From Hyphomicrobiales bacterium (GTDB lineage: Bacteria; Pseudomonadota; Alphaproteobacteria; Rhizobiales; Beijerinckiaceae): DNA of 64,000 nucleotides. Within the stretch, counting starts at the first letter, position 1. Each line of letters starts with the position of its first letter. The translations under genes were made by a program, and so were the position numbers. The stretch covers positions 47,880 to 111,879 of the forward strand of contig JAIXTP010000007.1 of NCBI GenBank assembly GCA_027483895.1, written 5' to 3'. Below the pieces are notes generated by a model that saw nothing but the letters and a program-made list of their open reading frames with translations, did not search any database and was not told the DNA's origin. Shown in pieces: positions 46,052-56,254 of this stretch.

Positions 46052-48934
46052 GTGCACGGACTTCGTCTCCTCCTTCCGGGACTGATCCTGATCGTCGGGC
46101 TCCTGTCCGGCCAAGCCGCGCGGGCGGTCGAGGCCGTGCGCGTGCAGCCCGATGCGCCCGTGATCGACCTGCTGAAACAGGTCGAGGCCTACCGCTCGGA
46201 CGGCGACCTGATCCAGATTTCCACGGCTCCGGGCCCCGACGGCATCGTCCGCCGCATGGCGATCATGGCGAAGCAGGAAGGCACGCGGCCGGACTGGATC
46301 GTCTTCGCGCTCAGGAACGACACGGAAGAGACGATCACCCGCTGGCTGGTCGCCCCGCATTTTCGCCTCGTCGGCTCCGGCGTGCTCTGGCCCGATCTCG
46401 GTGCCACGCGCATCACGGCGGTGACGGCGAGCCAGGGCGAGGTGCCCTCGCGCGAGGAAAGTCAGGAAGCGGACGTCTTCGAGATCACGCTCGAACCCGG
46501 GGCGATCGTCACCTATGTAGCGGAGCTGGCCTCGCCGACCCTGCCGCAGCTCCATCTGTGGAACCCGGACGACTACAAGGAACGCAACAACGGCCTCACG
46601 CTCTATCGCGGGATCGTGATCGGCATCTCGGCGCTTCTGGCGCTGTTCCTCACCATCGTCTTCGTGGTGCGCGGGGCGGTGATCTTCCCGGCCGCGGCCG
46701 CGCTCGCATGGTCCGTTCTGGCCTATGTCAGCATCGATTTCGGCTTCTGGCATCAGCTGATCGCCACGACGCCGGAGGCCGAGCGCGTCTATCGCGCGGC
46801 GTCGGAGGCGGTGCTTGCGGCCACGCTGCTGGTGTTCCTCTTCGCCTATCTCAACCTGAACCGCTGGCATGTGCGCTACAGCCACGTCACGCTGGGCTGG
46901 CTCGTGTGCCTCGGCGCGCTGATCGGCCTCGCGCTCATCAACCCGATGCTGGCGGCGGGCATCGCGCGCGTGTCCATCGCGGCCGTGGCGGCGGTGGGCT
47001 TCGTGCTGGTGATCTATCTCTCGACGCACGGCTACGACCGCGCGGTGATGCTGATCCCGACCTGGCTGCTGCTGCTGGCCTGGGTGGTCGCGACGGGCTT
47101 CGCGCTGATGGGCATGGTGCATGGCGAGATCGCCGCGCCCGCGCTGGTCGGCGGCCTCGTGATGATCGTGATGCTGATCGGCTTCACCGTGATGCAGCAC
47201 GCCTTCTCGCGCGGCGTGCTCTCGCAGGGGATCGTCAGCGATACCGAGCGCAAGGCGCTGTCGCTGGCGGGTTCGGGCGACGCGGCCTTCGACTGGGACG
47301 TGGCGGCCGACCGTATCCATGTCGGCCCCGAGGTGACGCAGCTTCTCAATATCCCCGAGAACACGCTTTCGGGTCCCGCGGCGGCGCTGCTCGAACAGAT
47401 CCACCCGTTCGACCGCGACCGCTTCCGTGCGGGCCTCGATGCCGCGCTTGAACAGGGGCGGGGGCGTCTGACGCTGGAATTCCGCCTGCAGGCGGCGGAC
47501 GGCAACCATCTCTGGTTCGCGCTGAAGGCGCGGCCGCTCGTCACCGACGACGGCGAGGTGATCCGCATCGTCGGCAGCATCACCGAGATCACCGGCGCCA
47601 AGCTCGCCGAACAGCGCATCCTCAAGGATGCGATGCATGATCATCTCACGGGCCTGCCGAACCGGCGCCTGTTCCTCGATCGCGTGGAGACGGCGCTGGC
47701 TTTGGCGCGCGGCGGCGAACAGATCCGCGCGACCATCCTCGTGATCGACCTCGACCGCTTCCGGGCGGTGAACGAGAATCTCGGCATTCCGGCGGGCGAC
47801 ACGACGCTGCTCTCGATCACGCGCCGCATCTCGCGCCTGCTGCGCCCGCAGGACACGCTGGCCCGCATCAGCGGCGACCAGTTCGCCATTCTTCTGCTCT
47901 CCGAGCGCGACCCCGCGCCGATCACGGCCTTCTCCGACTCCGTCCGCTCCACGGTCGGCGCGCCGGTGGTGCTCGGCGACAAGGAGGTCTCGCTGACCGC
48001 CTCGATCGGCATCGCGCTGCCGGACCCGATGTCGGAGACGCTGCCGGAGGATCTGCTGCGCAACGCCGAGATCGCGATGACGCATGCCAAGCGCCTCGGC
48101 GGCGACCGGATCGACGTGTTCCGCCCCGCGATGCGCGCGCACCGGACGGACCGCGTCGCGCTCGAGACCGATCTGCGCCGCGCCATCGACCGGAACGAGA
48201 TCAAGGTCGTCTTCCAGCCGATCGTGCGGATCGACGACCGCTCGGTGGTCGGTTTCGAGGCGCTCGCCCGCTGGGACCATCCGAAATACGGAAGCCTCGC
48301 GCCGCGCGAATTCATCGCGGTGGCCGAAGAAAGCGGGCTGATGGTCGATCTCGGCCGTCTCGTGCTCGACCGCTCGGTGTCGGAACTCCAGGCTTGGCAG
48401 GACGCGCTCGACGTCGATCCGCCGATCTTCGTGTCCGTGAACGTCTCCGCCCGCCAGCTCATCGACCACGATCTCGTCTCCGACGTGCGCGCGGTGCTCT
48501 CGCGTTACGGCGTGCGTCGGGGCTCGCTGCGGCTCGAGATGACCGAAACGGCGGTGATGGAAAACCCGGAATTCGCCGCGCAGAAGCTGCAGGCGCTGTC
48601 CGAGGCGGGCGTCGGGCTCGTGCTCGACGATTTCGGGACCGGTTTCTCGACGCTGTCCTATCTCCAGCGTTTCGCCTTCGACGCCATCAAGATCGACCGC
48701 ACGCTGGTGCGTCCGGGCGAAGGCGGGGAGCGTCCGCTGATCCTGCGCTCGATCATCGGGCTGGCGCATGACCTCGGCATGGAAGTGGTCGCCGAAGGCC
48801 TCGAGAACGACGTCGACATCGCCGATCTCGCCGAACTCGCCTGCGAATTCGGCCAAGGCTACGTCTTCGGCAAGCCGATGTCGGCGGTCGAGACGCGCAA
48901 GCTGCTCGGGGCCGCGGTGACGCAGGCCGCTTGA
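46052..48934 (+). CDS. Membrane sensor with PAS, degenerate GGDEF and intact EAL domains (probable c-di-GMP phosphodiesterase)
   Basis: The product is 960 aa from a GTG. A signal sequence (1-25), a periplasmic domain (about 26-180) and a 7-helix membrane part (about 186-385) resemble 7TMR-DISM sensors. A PAS domain (about 402-515) follows. The GGDEF domain starts at MHDHLTGLPNRRLF (528-541), but the active-site motif is SGDQF (607-611), so cyclase activity is unlikely. The EAL domain keeps FEALARWDHP (E736), EMTETAVM, DDFGTGFSTL (859-868) and AEGLEN (E915), consistent with an active phosphodiesterase. It sits 84 bp after the GNAT gene. Confidence 0.9.
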   Translation: MHGLRLLLPGLILIVGLLSGQAARAVEAVRVQPDAPVIDLLKQVEAYRSDGDLIQISTAPGPDGIVRRMAIMAKQEGTRPDWIVFALRNDTEETITRWLVAPHFRLVGSGVLWPDLGATRITAVTASQGEVPSREESQEADVFEITLEPGAIVTYVAELASPTLPQLHLWNPDDYKERNNGLTLYRGIVIGISALLALFLTIVFVVRGAVIFPAAAALAWSVLAYVSIDFGFWHQLIATTPEAERVYRAASEAVLAATLLVFLFAYLNLNRWHVRYSHVTLGWLVCLGALIGLALINPMLAAGIARVSIAAVAAVGFVLVIYLSTHGYDRAVMLIPTWLLLLAWVVATGFALMGMVHGEIAAPALVGGLVMIVMLIGFTVMQHAFSRGVLSQGIVSDTERKALSLAGSGDAAFDWDVAADRIHVGPEVTQLLNIPENTLSGPAAALLEQIHPFDRDRFRAGLDAALEQGRGRLTLEFRLQAADGNHLWFALKARPLVTDDGEVIRIVGSITEITGAKLAEQRILKDAMHDHLTGLPNRRLFLDRVETALALARGGEQIRATILVIDLDRFRAVNENLGIPAGDTTLLSITRRISRLLRPQDTLARISGDQFAILLLSERDPAPITAFSDSVRSTVGAPVVLGDKEVSLTASIGIALPDPMSETLPEDLLRNAEIAMTHAKRLGGDRIDVFRPAMRAHRTDRVALETDLRRAIDRNEIKVVFQPIVRIDDRSVVGFEALARWDHPKYGSLAPREFIAVAEESGLMVDLGRLVLDRSVSELQAWQDALDVDPPIFVSVNVSARQLIDHDLVSDVRAVLSRYGVRRGSLRLEMTETAVMENPEFAAQKLQALSEAGVGLVLDDFGTGFSTLSYLQRFAFDAIKIDRTLVRPGEGGERPLILRSIIGLAHDLGMEVVAEGLENDVDIADLAELACEFGQGYVFGKPMSAVETRKLLGAAVTQAA

Positions 48935-49528
48935 TCAGGCGTGGCCCGCAGAGGCCGAGAGCATGCCCGGATCGATGCCGATCTTGCGCAGGGCGCGCTC
49001 GTGTTTCGTCTCGAACCCGTGATCGAAGAGCAGGTCCTTGTCGGCCGGGCAGTTCAGCCAGCCGTTCTCGTTGATCTCGGTTTCGAGCTGGCCCGCTCCC
49101 CATCCCGCATAGCCAAGCGCGAAGATCGCGTCCGCCGGACCGTCCCCGCGCGCTATGGCGCGCAGAATGTCGACGGTGGCGGTGAGGCAGATGCCCTCGT
49201 CGATCGGCAGGGTCGAGTTGTCGATGTAGAAATCGGCCGAATGCAGCACGAAGCCCCGACCGGTCTCGACGGGGCCGCCTTTGAGCACCTTGAGCTTCTC
49301 GGCCTTTGGCGGCAGGCGGATGTCGGCGCCGGAGGGGATGATATCGAGTTGCGCGAGCAGATCGGGAAATTCGAGACCGGGCGAGGGCTGGTTGACGATG
49401 ATGCCCATCGCCCCTTCCGCCGAATGCGCGCAGACATAGATGAGGGATCTGGCGAAGCGCTCGTCCGGCATGCCGGGCATCGCCACCAGGAATTGACCGT
49501 CGAGATAGCCGCCCGTCGGAATCGTCAT
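48935..49528 (-). CDS. YqgE/AlgH family protein (UPF0301)
   Basis: The product is 197 aa from the ATG at 49528; an ATG at 49555 is an alternative. Family pattern: [53 protein letters not shown] and [14 protein letters not shown]. Function is not well established; AlgH was linked to alginate regulation in Pseudomonas. It converges with the EAL gene with no bases between the two stop codons. Confidence 0.92.
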   Translation of the reverse strand: MTIPTGGYLDGQFLVAMPGMPDERFARSLIYVCAHSAEGAMGIIVNQPSPGLEFPDLLAQLDIIPSGADIRLPPKAEKLKVLKGGPVETGRGFVLHSADFYIDNSTLPIDEGICLTATVDILRAIARGDGPADAIFALGYAGWGAGQLETEINENGWLNCPADKDLLFDHGFETKHERALRKIGIDPGMLSASAGHA

Positions 49529-49636
49529 AGCCGCACCATGAACTCGCAGGACCATGCTAGGCTTGCCGATGAACGACGCAAGCGGTCGCCTCGATCCCCG
49601 GCCTCGTCATCGAACACCGCGAAGGGTAAACCGACC

Positions 49637-50491
49637 ATGAGGATCCGCGTTCCGCTGCTGGCTGCCGCGCTCTTCGTCGCGGTTCTCGGCCCCGCTTCGG
49701 CGGCGGGAACCTCGCCCTGGTCCCGCAGCGCCCATTCGTCGCTGCGGCTTCTGGACGGCGGCCCCGCGGCCGGATCGAACCGCCTCGGCGGCATCGAGAT
49801 CTCGCTGGCCCCCGACTACAAGACCTATTGGCGCAGCCCCGGAGACGCGGGCCTGCCGCCGGTTTTCGACTGGTCGGCCTCGACCAATGTCCGACAGGTC
49901 ACGGTGCAATGGCCGATCCCCGTGCGGTTCGACGACGGCGTCGGCACCTCGGTCGGCTATGCGGAAAGCGTGGTGCTGCCCGTGATCGTGACGCCCGAGG
50001 ATCCCGCCCGGCCCGTCGATCTGAGGTTGAAGGCGGATTACGCGGTCTGTTCCACGCTCTGCATCCCCGGCAATGCGGATGCGGAGCTGACGATGGTGCC
50101 CGGCGCGCCCGCGGATGCCGAGCGCCGCCGCCGCATCGAGGGCTTCCTCGCCCGTGTCCCCGCGCCCGTGAAGGCGGGAGAGGGACGGGCGCCCGCGGTG
50201 CTGCGCGCGTCCGTCGCGGACAAGGCGATCGAGGTCGAGACGCTCCTGCCGCCGTCGGCCGCTGCGGCGGACATCTTCGTCGAGGCCGCGGAGGGATGGT
50301 ATTTCGGCACTCCCGTGCCCTCGGCCGCCGCGGCGGATGCCTCGCTCAGCCGGACGGTATGGACGGTGCCCGTGCTGGAAGGGCCGAAGGGCGCGGCGCT
50401 CGAAGGCCTGCCGGTCGTCGTGACGGTTCCTGCGGGCGAGAGCGGAATCGAAGTCCGGCTGAACCTCGACGGCGGGGCCCGCGCGCGCTAG
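49637..50491 (+). CDS. Secreted DsbD N-terminal-like domain protein (protein-disulfide reductase domain)
   Basis: The product is 284 aa. The signal peptide cleaves near PASAAG. The mature part is a DsbD-alpha/ScsB-type immunoglobulin-like domain: PDYKTYWRSPGDAGLPPVFDW, WPIPVRFDDGVGTSVGYAESVVLPV in sequence, and the redox CxxxC pair in YAVCSTLCIPG. The membrane (beta) and thioredoxin (gamma) domains of full DsbD are absent, so it needs an unknown electron donor. It is 51 bp upstream of a peroxiredoxin gene. Confidence 0.82.
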   Translation: MRIRVPLLAAALFVAVLGPASAAGTSPWSRSAHSSLRLLDGGPAAGSNRLGGIEISLAPDYKTYWRSPGDAGLPPVFDWSASTNVRQVTVQWPIPVRFDDGVGTSVGYAESVVLPVIVTPEDPARPVDLRLKADYAVCSTLCIPGNADAELTMVPGAPADAERRRRIEGFLARVPAPVKAGEGRAPAVLRASVADKAIEVETLLPPSAAAADIFVEAAEGWYFGTPVPSAAAADASLSRTVWTVPVLEGPKGAALEGLPVVVTVPAGESGIEVRLNLDGGARAR

Positions 50492-50542
50492 ATCCCCCCT
50501 CGAAGCCCCTGTCCCCGAAGGGGCGCTGCAGGAGAAAAGACC

Positions 50543-51028
50543 ATGGCGATTTCCGTCGGCGACCGTCTGCCCGAAAGCACTTTCCGCGTGATGACCGAGA
50601 ACGGTCCCGCTCCGAAGACGACCGAAGAGATCTTCAAGGGCCGCCGCGTCGTGCTGTTCGCCGTTCCCGGCGCCTTCACGCCCACATGCCACAAGAACCA
50701 CCTGCCGGGCTTCCTCGCCAATGCCGACGCCATCAAGGCCAAGAGCGTGGACGCGATCGCGGTGACCGGCGTGAACGACGTGTTCGTGATGAACGCCTGG
50801 GCCGAGCATACCGGCGCCAAGGACAAGATCGAGTTCCTCTCGGACGGCAATGCCGACTTCGCCAAGGCCCTCGGCCTCGCGCTGGACGGTTCGGGCTTCG
50901 GCCTCGGCACCCGTTCGCAGCGTTATTCGATGATCGTCAACGACGGCGTGGTCGAGGCGGTCAATGTCGAGGACGCCCCCGGCAAGGCCGACGTCTCCGG
51001 CGCCGAAGCGCTGATGAAGCAGCTCTGA
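50543..51028 (+). CDS. Peroxiredoxin (Prx5/type II, single cysteine)
   Basis: The product is 161 aa. The peroxidatic Cys is C49 in FAVPGAFTPTCHKNHLPGF, and the active-site Arg segment is TRSQRYSMIV. There is no second cysteine, so resolution needs glutathione/glutaredoxin or thioredoxin. Prx5-type enzymes reduce H2O2 and alkyl hydroperoxides in the cytoplasm. A GGAGAAAAG ribosome-binding site precedes the ATG. Two palindromic repeats follow directly. Confidence 0.92.
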   Translation: MAISVGDRLPESTFRVMTENGPAPKTTEEIFKGRRVVLFAVPGAFTPTCHKNHLPGFLANADAIKAKSVDAIAVTGVNDVFVMNAWAEHTGAKDKIEFLSDGNADFAKALGLALDGSGFGLGTRSQRYSMIVNDGVVEAVNVEDAPGKADVSGAEALMKQL

Positions 51029-51041
51029 TCGGCTTTTCTTC

Positions 51042-51144
51042 CGTCATTGCGAGCGGAGCGAAGCAATCCAGAAAAACGGCCGGCAAAGCGCTCCACGCCC
51101 GCCGTCCTCTGGATTGCTTCGTCGCTCCGCTCCTCGCAATGACG
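51042..51144. repeat. Dispersed palindrome type 2
   Basis: Left arm CGTCATTGCGAGCGGAGCGA and right arm GCTCCTCGCAATGACG with a GCGCTCCACGCCC centre, starting 13 bp past the peroxiredoxin stop. Confidence 0.82.
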
Positions 51145-51159
51145 GGAGAATGCTCGGCG

Positions 51160-51269
51160 TGTCATCCCGGCCGCAGTGAAGCGGAGAGCCGGGATCCGGA
51201 GAGCCTTCGAAGCGCTCGATGCCCGGCCGTCCACTGGATCCCGGGTCGGCCGTGCCGCCCGGGATGACA
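51160..51269. repeat. Dispersed palindrome type 1
   Basis: TGTCATCCCGG (51160-51170) and CCCGGGATGACA (ending 51269) are inverted. It is the complete second copy of the element at 3452-3561, in opposite orientation of its inner parts. The rest of this 373-bp gap (51270-51401) is pyrimidine-rich and holds nothing else I recognise. Confidence 0.75.
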
Positions 51270-51401
51270 CCGTGAGGCGGGCGGAACCGAGCGGGCCTTC
51301 TTCCATCGCCTCTCCCTCCTGCTCCGTCTTTTCCCTCTCCCTCCGGATCCCCTCGCGCCGTTCGATGCGTTATGCCTGTCCGGGCGAAGACGGAGCGGGC
51401 C

Positions 51402-52277
51402 ATGCGGTGGGATGATCTGAGGGTTTCCGAAAACGTCGAAGACCGCCGCGGCATGGGCGGCGGGTTTCCGGGCGGGGGCGGCGGCCTCGGGGTCGGCGCC
51501 ATGGTCGTGCTCGGGCTTATCGGCTGGGCGCTCGGCATCGATCCGCGTCTTCTCATCGGCGGAGCGGAGGTCGTGCAGAGCTACCGGCAGCAGAGCGCGC
51601 CGGTGCAGCAGGGCCGGACGGGCACGCCCGCGGACCAGATCGGCACCTTCGTCGCGAAGGTTCTCGGCGAGACCGAGGACGTGTGGACCGTGGTGCTCCC
51701 CCAGCAGGCGGGGCGCGATTATGAACGGCCGCGGCTGGTTCTCTTCTCCGGCGCGACGCAATCGGCCTGCGGCTATGCGCAATCGGCCACGGGGCCGTTC
51801 TACTGCCCGCCCGACAAGAGGATCTATCTCGACACCTCCTTCTTCGACGAGATGCAGCGGCGCTTCGGCGGGGGCGGGGATTTCGCCTATGCCTATGTGA
51901 TCGCGCATGAGGTGGGTCATCACGTGCAGAACGTGCTCGGCATCCTGCCGCGCGTTCAGCAGGCGCAGCGACGCGCGGGGTCTCAGGCCGAAGCCAATCA
52001 GTTGCAGGTGCGCGTCGAGCTGATGGCGGACTGCCTCGCGGGCGTCTGGGCGCAGAAGATGAACGAGCGGCGCGCCAATATCGACGAGCGCGACGTGCGG
52101 CAGGCGGTGAATACGGCCGCGGCCATCGGCGATGACCGGCTGCAGAGCGCACGGGGCAGGGTGGTGCCGGACAGCTTCACGCACGGCTCGTCCGAGCAGC
52201 GGGTGCGGTGGTTCATGACGGGGATGAAGGGCGGCGACGTCCGCCAATGCAACGCGTTCCGCGCCGAACGGCTCTGA
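51402..52277 (+). CDS. Neutral zinc metallopeptidase (YpfJ family)
   Basis: The product is 291 aa from the ATG at 51402. A Gly-rich linker and one transmembrane helix (about 31-47) precede the peptidase domain with the zinc motif HEVGHH (169-174), YCPPDKRIYLDTSFF, and VRVELMADCLAGVWA. YpfJ proteins are membrane-anchored putative zinc peptidases of unknown substrate. The stop abuts that of the convergent GT2-like gene. Confidence 0.9.
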   Translation: MRWDDLRVSENVEDRRGMGGGFPGGGGGLGVGAMVVLGLIGWALGIDPRLLIGGAEVVQSYRQQSAPVQQGRTGTPADQIGTFVAKVLGETEDVWTVVLPQQAGRDYERPRLVLFSGATQSACGYAQSATGPFYCPPDKRIYLDTSFFDEMQRRFGGGGDFAYAYVIAHEVGHHVQNVLGILPRVQQAQRRAGSQAEANQLQVRVELMADCLAGVWAQKMNERRANIDERDVRQAVNTAAAIGDDRLQSARGRVVPDSFTHGSSEQRVRWFMTGMKGGDVRQCNAFRAERL

Positions 52278-52793
52278 TCAGCGGCGCCCGCGGCGGTCGT
52301 AGACGGGGCTCGCGAGCCGCGCGATCGGAGCGCCGTCGCGCAAAAGGGCGATCCGCCCGACGCGCCCCAGCCGCGGATCCGCGCGGCCCAGCCCGGCGGC
52401 GAGATTGACGGCGCCGGCGCGCAACGATGCGCCGAGGCCCGCACGCGCCGCCAGACGGAAGACCGCCACGCGGTCGGTCGCTTCGGGGCCCTCGAAGAAG
52501 TCGGCGACTTCCGAGATCCAGTCGCCGCCCGGCACGAGGCCCGGCTCCAGCACCATGCCGATCCCGGATCGCGCCTGCGCCAGACCCGCCCGCACCAGCG
52601 CGTCGCGGCCGCCTTCGGCCGGCAGCAGGAAGCAGCCGCCCGAATCGGCGATGCGCTCGGTGAGCGGGGACGGGGCGGAGGCCGCGAGCACGACGTCGCG
52701 GACGAGACCCTGTGCGACCCCGGCGACGAGCGCGGAGAGCGTATCGACGAGAGCGGGCTCCTCGCGGAGCACCGGCAGAACCACGGACAACAT
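52278..52793 (-). CDS. Small glycosyltransferase family 2-like protein
   Basis: The product is 171 aa. It starts like a GT-A fold (MLSVVLPVLREEPALVDTLSAL, then a VRDVVLAAS strand) but is shorter than catalytic GT2 enzymes and lacks a DxD; a lone EPG (VLEPGLVPGGDWI) sits where it is expected. Its role is unknown and it may be non-catalytic. It converges with the zinc peptidase with no gap and is divergent from the radical SAM gene. Confidence 0.6.
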   Translation of the reverse strand: MLSVVLPVLREEPALVDTLSALVAGVAQGLVRDVVLAASAPSPLTERIADSGGCFLLPAEGGRDALVRAGLAQARSGIGMVLEPGLVPGGDWISEVADFFEGPEATDRVAVFRLAARAGLGASLRAGAVNLAAGLGRADPRLGRVGRIALLRDGAPIARLASPVYDRRGRR

Positions 52794-52891
52794 GGCCTCG
52801 CCTTAGCACGACGGAGCCCGCGGCTCATGCCCGGATTTCGTGCATGCCTGCCTCCCGGTCGCGCTCGTGCTTGCGTCGGTGCAGCGCATAT

Positions 52892-52906
52892 GTTCTTCTT
52901 TTGTTC
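52892..52906 (+). promoter_or_regulatory. LexA (SOS) box, alphaproteobacterial GTTC-N7-GTTC type
   Basis: GTTC (52892-52895), seven bases TTCTTTT, then GTTC (52903-52906): the direct-repeat operator recognised by alphaproteobacterial LexA. The pyrimidine-rich spacer and flanking T residues also match known sites as I recall them. It lies 21 bp upstream of the radical SAM start codon, where LexA binding would block initiation. Confidence 0.7.
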
Positions 52907-52927
52907 TAGTCATGGAAAGGACGGGCG

Positions 52928-54082
52928 ATGGCGGCGGTCTCGCGGCACAGGCTTGCTTCGGCCCAGGAGAAGCACGGCTTCGAACGCGGCCTCGGGCGCG
53001 GCTGCGCGTCCGACGTCGTGGATCCGGAGCGTCGGCGCGGACGCGGCGCGGTCAGCAATGCGAGCGGGCGCTACGAAGCGGAAGGTCGGGTGGCGGAAGA
53101 CGACGGCTGGGGATCGGCGGGCGAATTGCCGCCGTTGCGCACCGAGGTCGTCGTCGAGAAACCGAAGACGATCATCACCCGCAACGAGTCTCCCGACATC
53201 TCCTTCGACCGGTCGATCAATCCCTATCGCGGCTGCGAGCACGGTTGCGTGTACTGCTTCGCCCGCCCCACGCATGCCTATATGGGCCTCTCGCCGGGGC
53301 TCGATTTCGAGACGCGGCTTTTCGTGAAGGACGGTGCGGCCGAACTGCTGGAGCGGGAATTGTCCGCGCCCGGCTACCGGCCGCGGACGATCGCGATCGG
53401 CACCAATACGGATCCCTATCAGCCGCTCGAACGCGAACGGCGGGTGATGCGCTCGATCCTCGAAGTGCTGGCCCGGTGGGATCACCCCGTGGGGATCGTG
53501 ACGAAATCGGCGCTCGTCGCGCGCGACATCGACATTCTCGGGCCGATGGCGGCCAAGGGGCTCGCCAAGGTCTCGCTCTCGATCACGACGCTCGACGCCA
53601 CGCTCGCGCGGACGATGGAGCCGCGGGCCTCCACGCCCGCGAAGCGCCTCGAAGCCGTGCGGCGGCTGTCCGAGGCGGGCGTACCGACCGGGGTGCTCGT
53701 GGCCCCGATCATCCCCGCGCTGAACGATGCGGAGATCGAGCGGATCCTCGCGGCGTCGCGCGAGGCGGGCGCGACCGAGGCGGGCTATGTCCTGCTCCGG
53801 CTGCCGCTCGAAGTGCGGGATCTCTTCCGGGAATGGCTGCTGGAGCATCATCCGGGCAAGCTGAGGCACATTCTCTCGCTGGTGCGCTCGACGCGCGGGG
53901 GCAAGGATTACGACGCGACCTGGGGCAAAAGGCAGACGGGGGAGGGCGTGTTCGCCGATCTCGTGGGCCGGCGCTTCGAACTGGCGGCCGCACGGCTCGG
54001 CTTCGACGGTCGGCGAACACGCCTGAGGACCGATCTGTTCCGAAAGCCGACGCGGGGCGGTGAACAACTGGCGCTGTTCTGA
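52928..54082 (+). CDS. PA0069-family radical SAM protein (SplB-like)
   Basis: The product is 384 aa; GGAAAGGA precedes the ATG. An N-terminal basic region is followed by the radical SAM core with the 4Fe-4S cysteines in CEHGCVYC (C103, C107, C110), IAIGTNTDPYQPLER, VTKSALVARDID and LVAPIIPALND. This family is annotated as related to spore photoproduct lyase (SplB), which repairs UV thymine lesions, but its own activity is unproven. The LexA box in front supports a DNA-damage role. Confidence 0.88.
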   Translation: MAAVSRHRLASAQEKHGFERGLGRGCASDVVDPERRRGRGAVSNASGRYEAEGRVAEDDGWGSAGELPPLRTEVVVEKPKTIITRNESPDISFDRSINPYRGCEHGCVYCFARPTHAYMGLSPGLDFETRLFVKDGAAELLERELSAPGYRPRTIAIGTNTDPYQPLERERRVMRSILEVLARWDHPVGIVTKSALVARDIDILGPMAAKGLAKVSLSITTLDATLARTMEPRASTPAKRLEAVRRLSEAGVPTGVLVAPIIPALNDAEIERILAASREAGATEAGYVLLRLPLEVRDLFREWLLEHHPGKLRHILSLVRSTRGGKDYDATWGKRQTGEGVFADLVGRRFELAAARLGFDGRRTRLRTDLFRKPTRGGEQLALF

Positions 54083-54138
54083 GCGCGGACGCATGCCGCC
54101 GGCTTGTGGAGCGGGGCGACGCGGGCTAACGCTCGATC

Positions 54139-54816
54139 ATGGCCCGCCGCCCCTCGTCCGAAGCTCCGGCATTGCCTCTCGACCTGTCGACGGGCCCCGA
54201 TTTCCTGCGCGAACTCGCCCTGACCGCGCGGGGCGACGCGCCGGTGGCGGGCGTCGACGAGGCCGGGCGGGGGCCCTTGGCCGGCCCGGTCGTCGCGGCG
54301 GCCGTCATTCTCGATCCCGAGCGGATTCCCGACGGCCTGCATGATTCGAAACAGCTGACGGCCAAGCGGCGCGAGGAGCTTTTCGAGGCGATCATCGCGA
54401 CGGCCGAGGTCGCGATCGGCTCCGTTTCGCATGCGCTGATCGATGCGACGGACATCCGCAAGGCGAGCCTCGAGGCCATGCGGCGCGCGGTGGCGGCGTT
54501 GCCGGTGCGGGCCCGCTACGTGCTGGTCGACGGTCGCGACATGCCGAACCTTCCCTGTGCGGGCGAGGCGCTGGTGGCGGGCGATGCGCGCTCGCTCTCG
54601 ATCGCCGCCGCCTCGATCGTCGCGAAGGTCTCGCGGGACCGGCTGATGGACCGGCTCTGCCTCGCTTATCCGGTCTACGGCTTTTCCGGGCACAAGGGCT
54701 ATGCCGCGGCGCGGCACCGCTCGGCGATCGCGGAACACGGGCCCTGTCCCTTCCACCGCCTCAGTTTTTCGCCGTTCAGGACGGACGGGGCCGCGCCCGC
54801 GTCAACCGATGATTAA
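54139..54816 (+). CDS. rnhB: Ribonuclease HII
   Basis: The product is 225 aa. The catalytic [19 protein letters not shown] segment (D40, E41) is followed by [23 protein letters not shown] and [13 protein letters not shown]. It removes ribonucleotides from DNA and degrades RNA-DNA hybrids. It is upstream of ccrM on the same strand; the order rnhB-ccrM is conserved in alphaproteobacteria. Confidence 0.95.
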   Translation: MARRPSSEAPALPLDLSTGPDFLRELALTARGDAPVAGVDEAGRGPLAGPVVAAAVILDPERIPDGLHDSKQLTAKRREELFEAIIATAEVAIGSVSHALIDATDIRKASLEAMRRAVAALPVRARYVLVDGRDMPNLPCAGEALVAGDARSLSIAAASIVAKVSRDRLMDRLCLAYPVYGFSGHKGYAAARHRSAIAEHGPCPFHRLSFSPFRTDGAAPASTDD

Positions 54817-54820
54817 CCAT
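54813..54820 (+). promoter_or_regulatory. Candidate CtrA half-site (TTAACCAT) upstream of ccrM
   Basis: A perfect TTAACCAT overlaps the rnhB stop codon, 95 bp upstream of ccrM. A second TTAAC follows at 54832-54836, but the 15-base gap does not match the full TTAA-N7-TTAA form. CtrA control of ccrM is established in Caulobacter, which makes the site plausible. No GANTC is present in the leader. Confidence 0.45.
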
Positions 54821-54900
54821 AACGAACATCCTTAACGCGAGCTCCGCCGCGGAAAGGTTCCCTTTACTCCGGCCGTCGCATGGTGCGCTCCGTTGCGTAA

Positions 54901-56076
<1,176 letters not shown>

Positions 56077-56254
56077 GGGCCGCGACCGCGCCGCCCGGCT
56101 TCGCGGCGCTTCGGACGCATCGCCCGAATAGGCGAGCGGGTTTGCCTCTTCCGCGCCCGAACCTTTCCGAAATGTCATGTCATGGTCAGCGTGCGGTGAC
56201 TCCGTCGGCGTTTGAATGGCGCCATCGGACAAACCTCCGGACGGGAGAGAGATC

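Noticed and set aside
3377..51269. The palindromic elements as possible CRISPR arrays or insertion sequences.
   Set aside because: They are single, scattered copies without regular spacers, carry no transposase frame and show no target-site duplications I can see.
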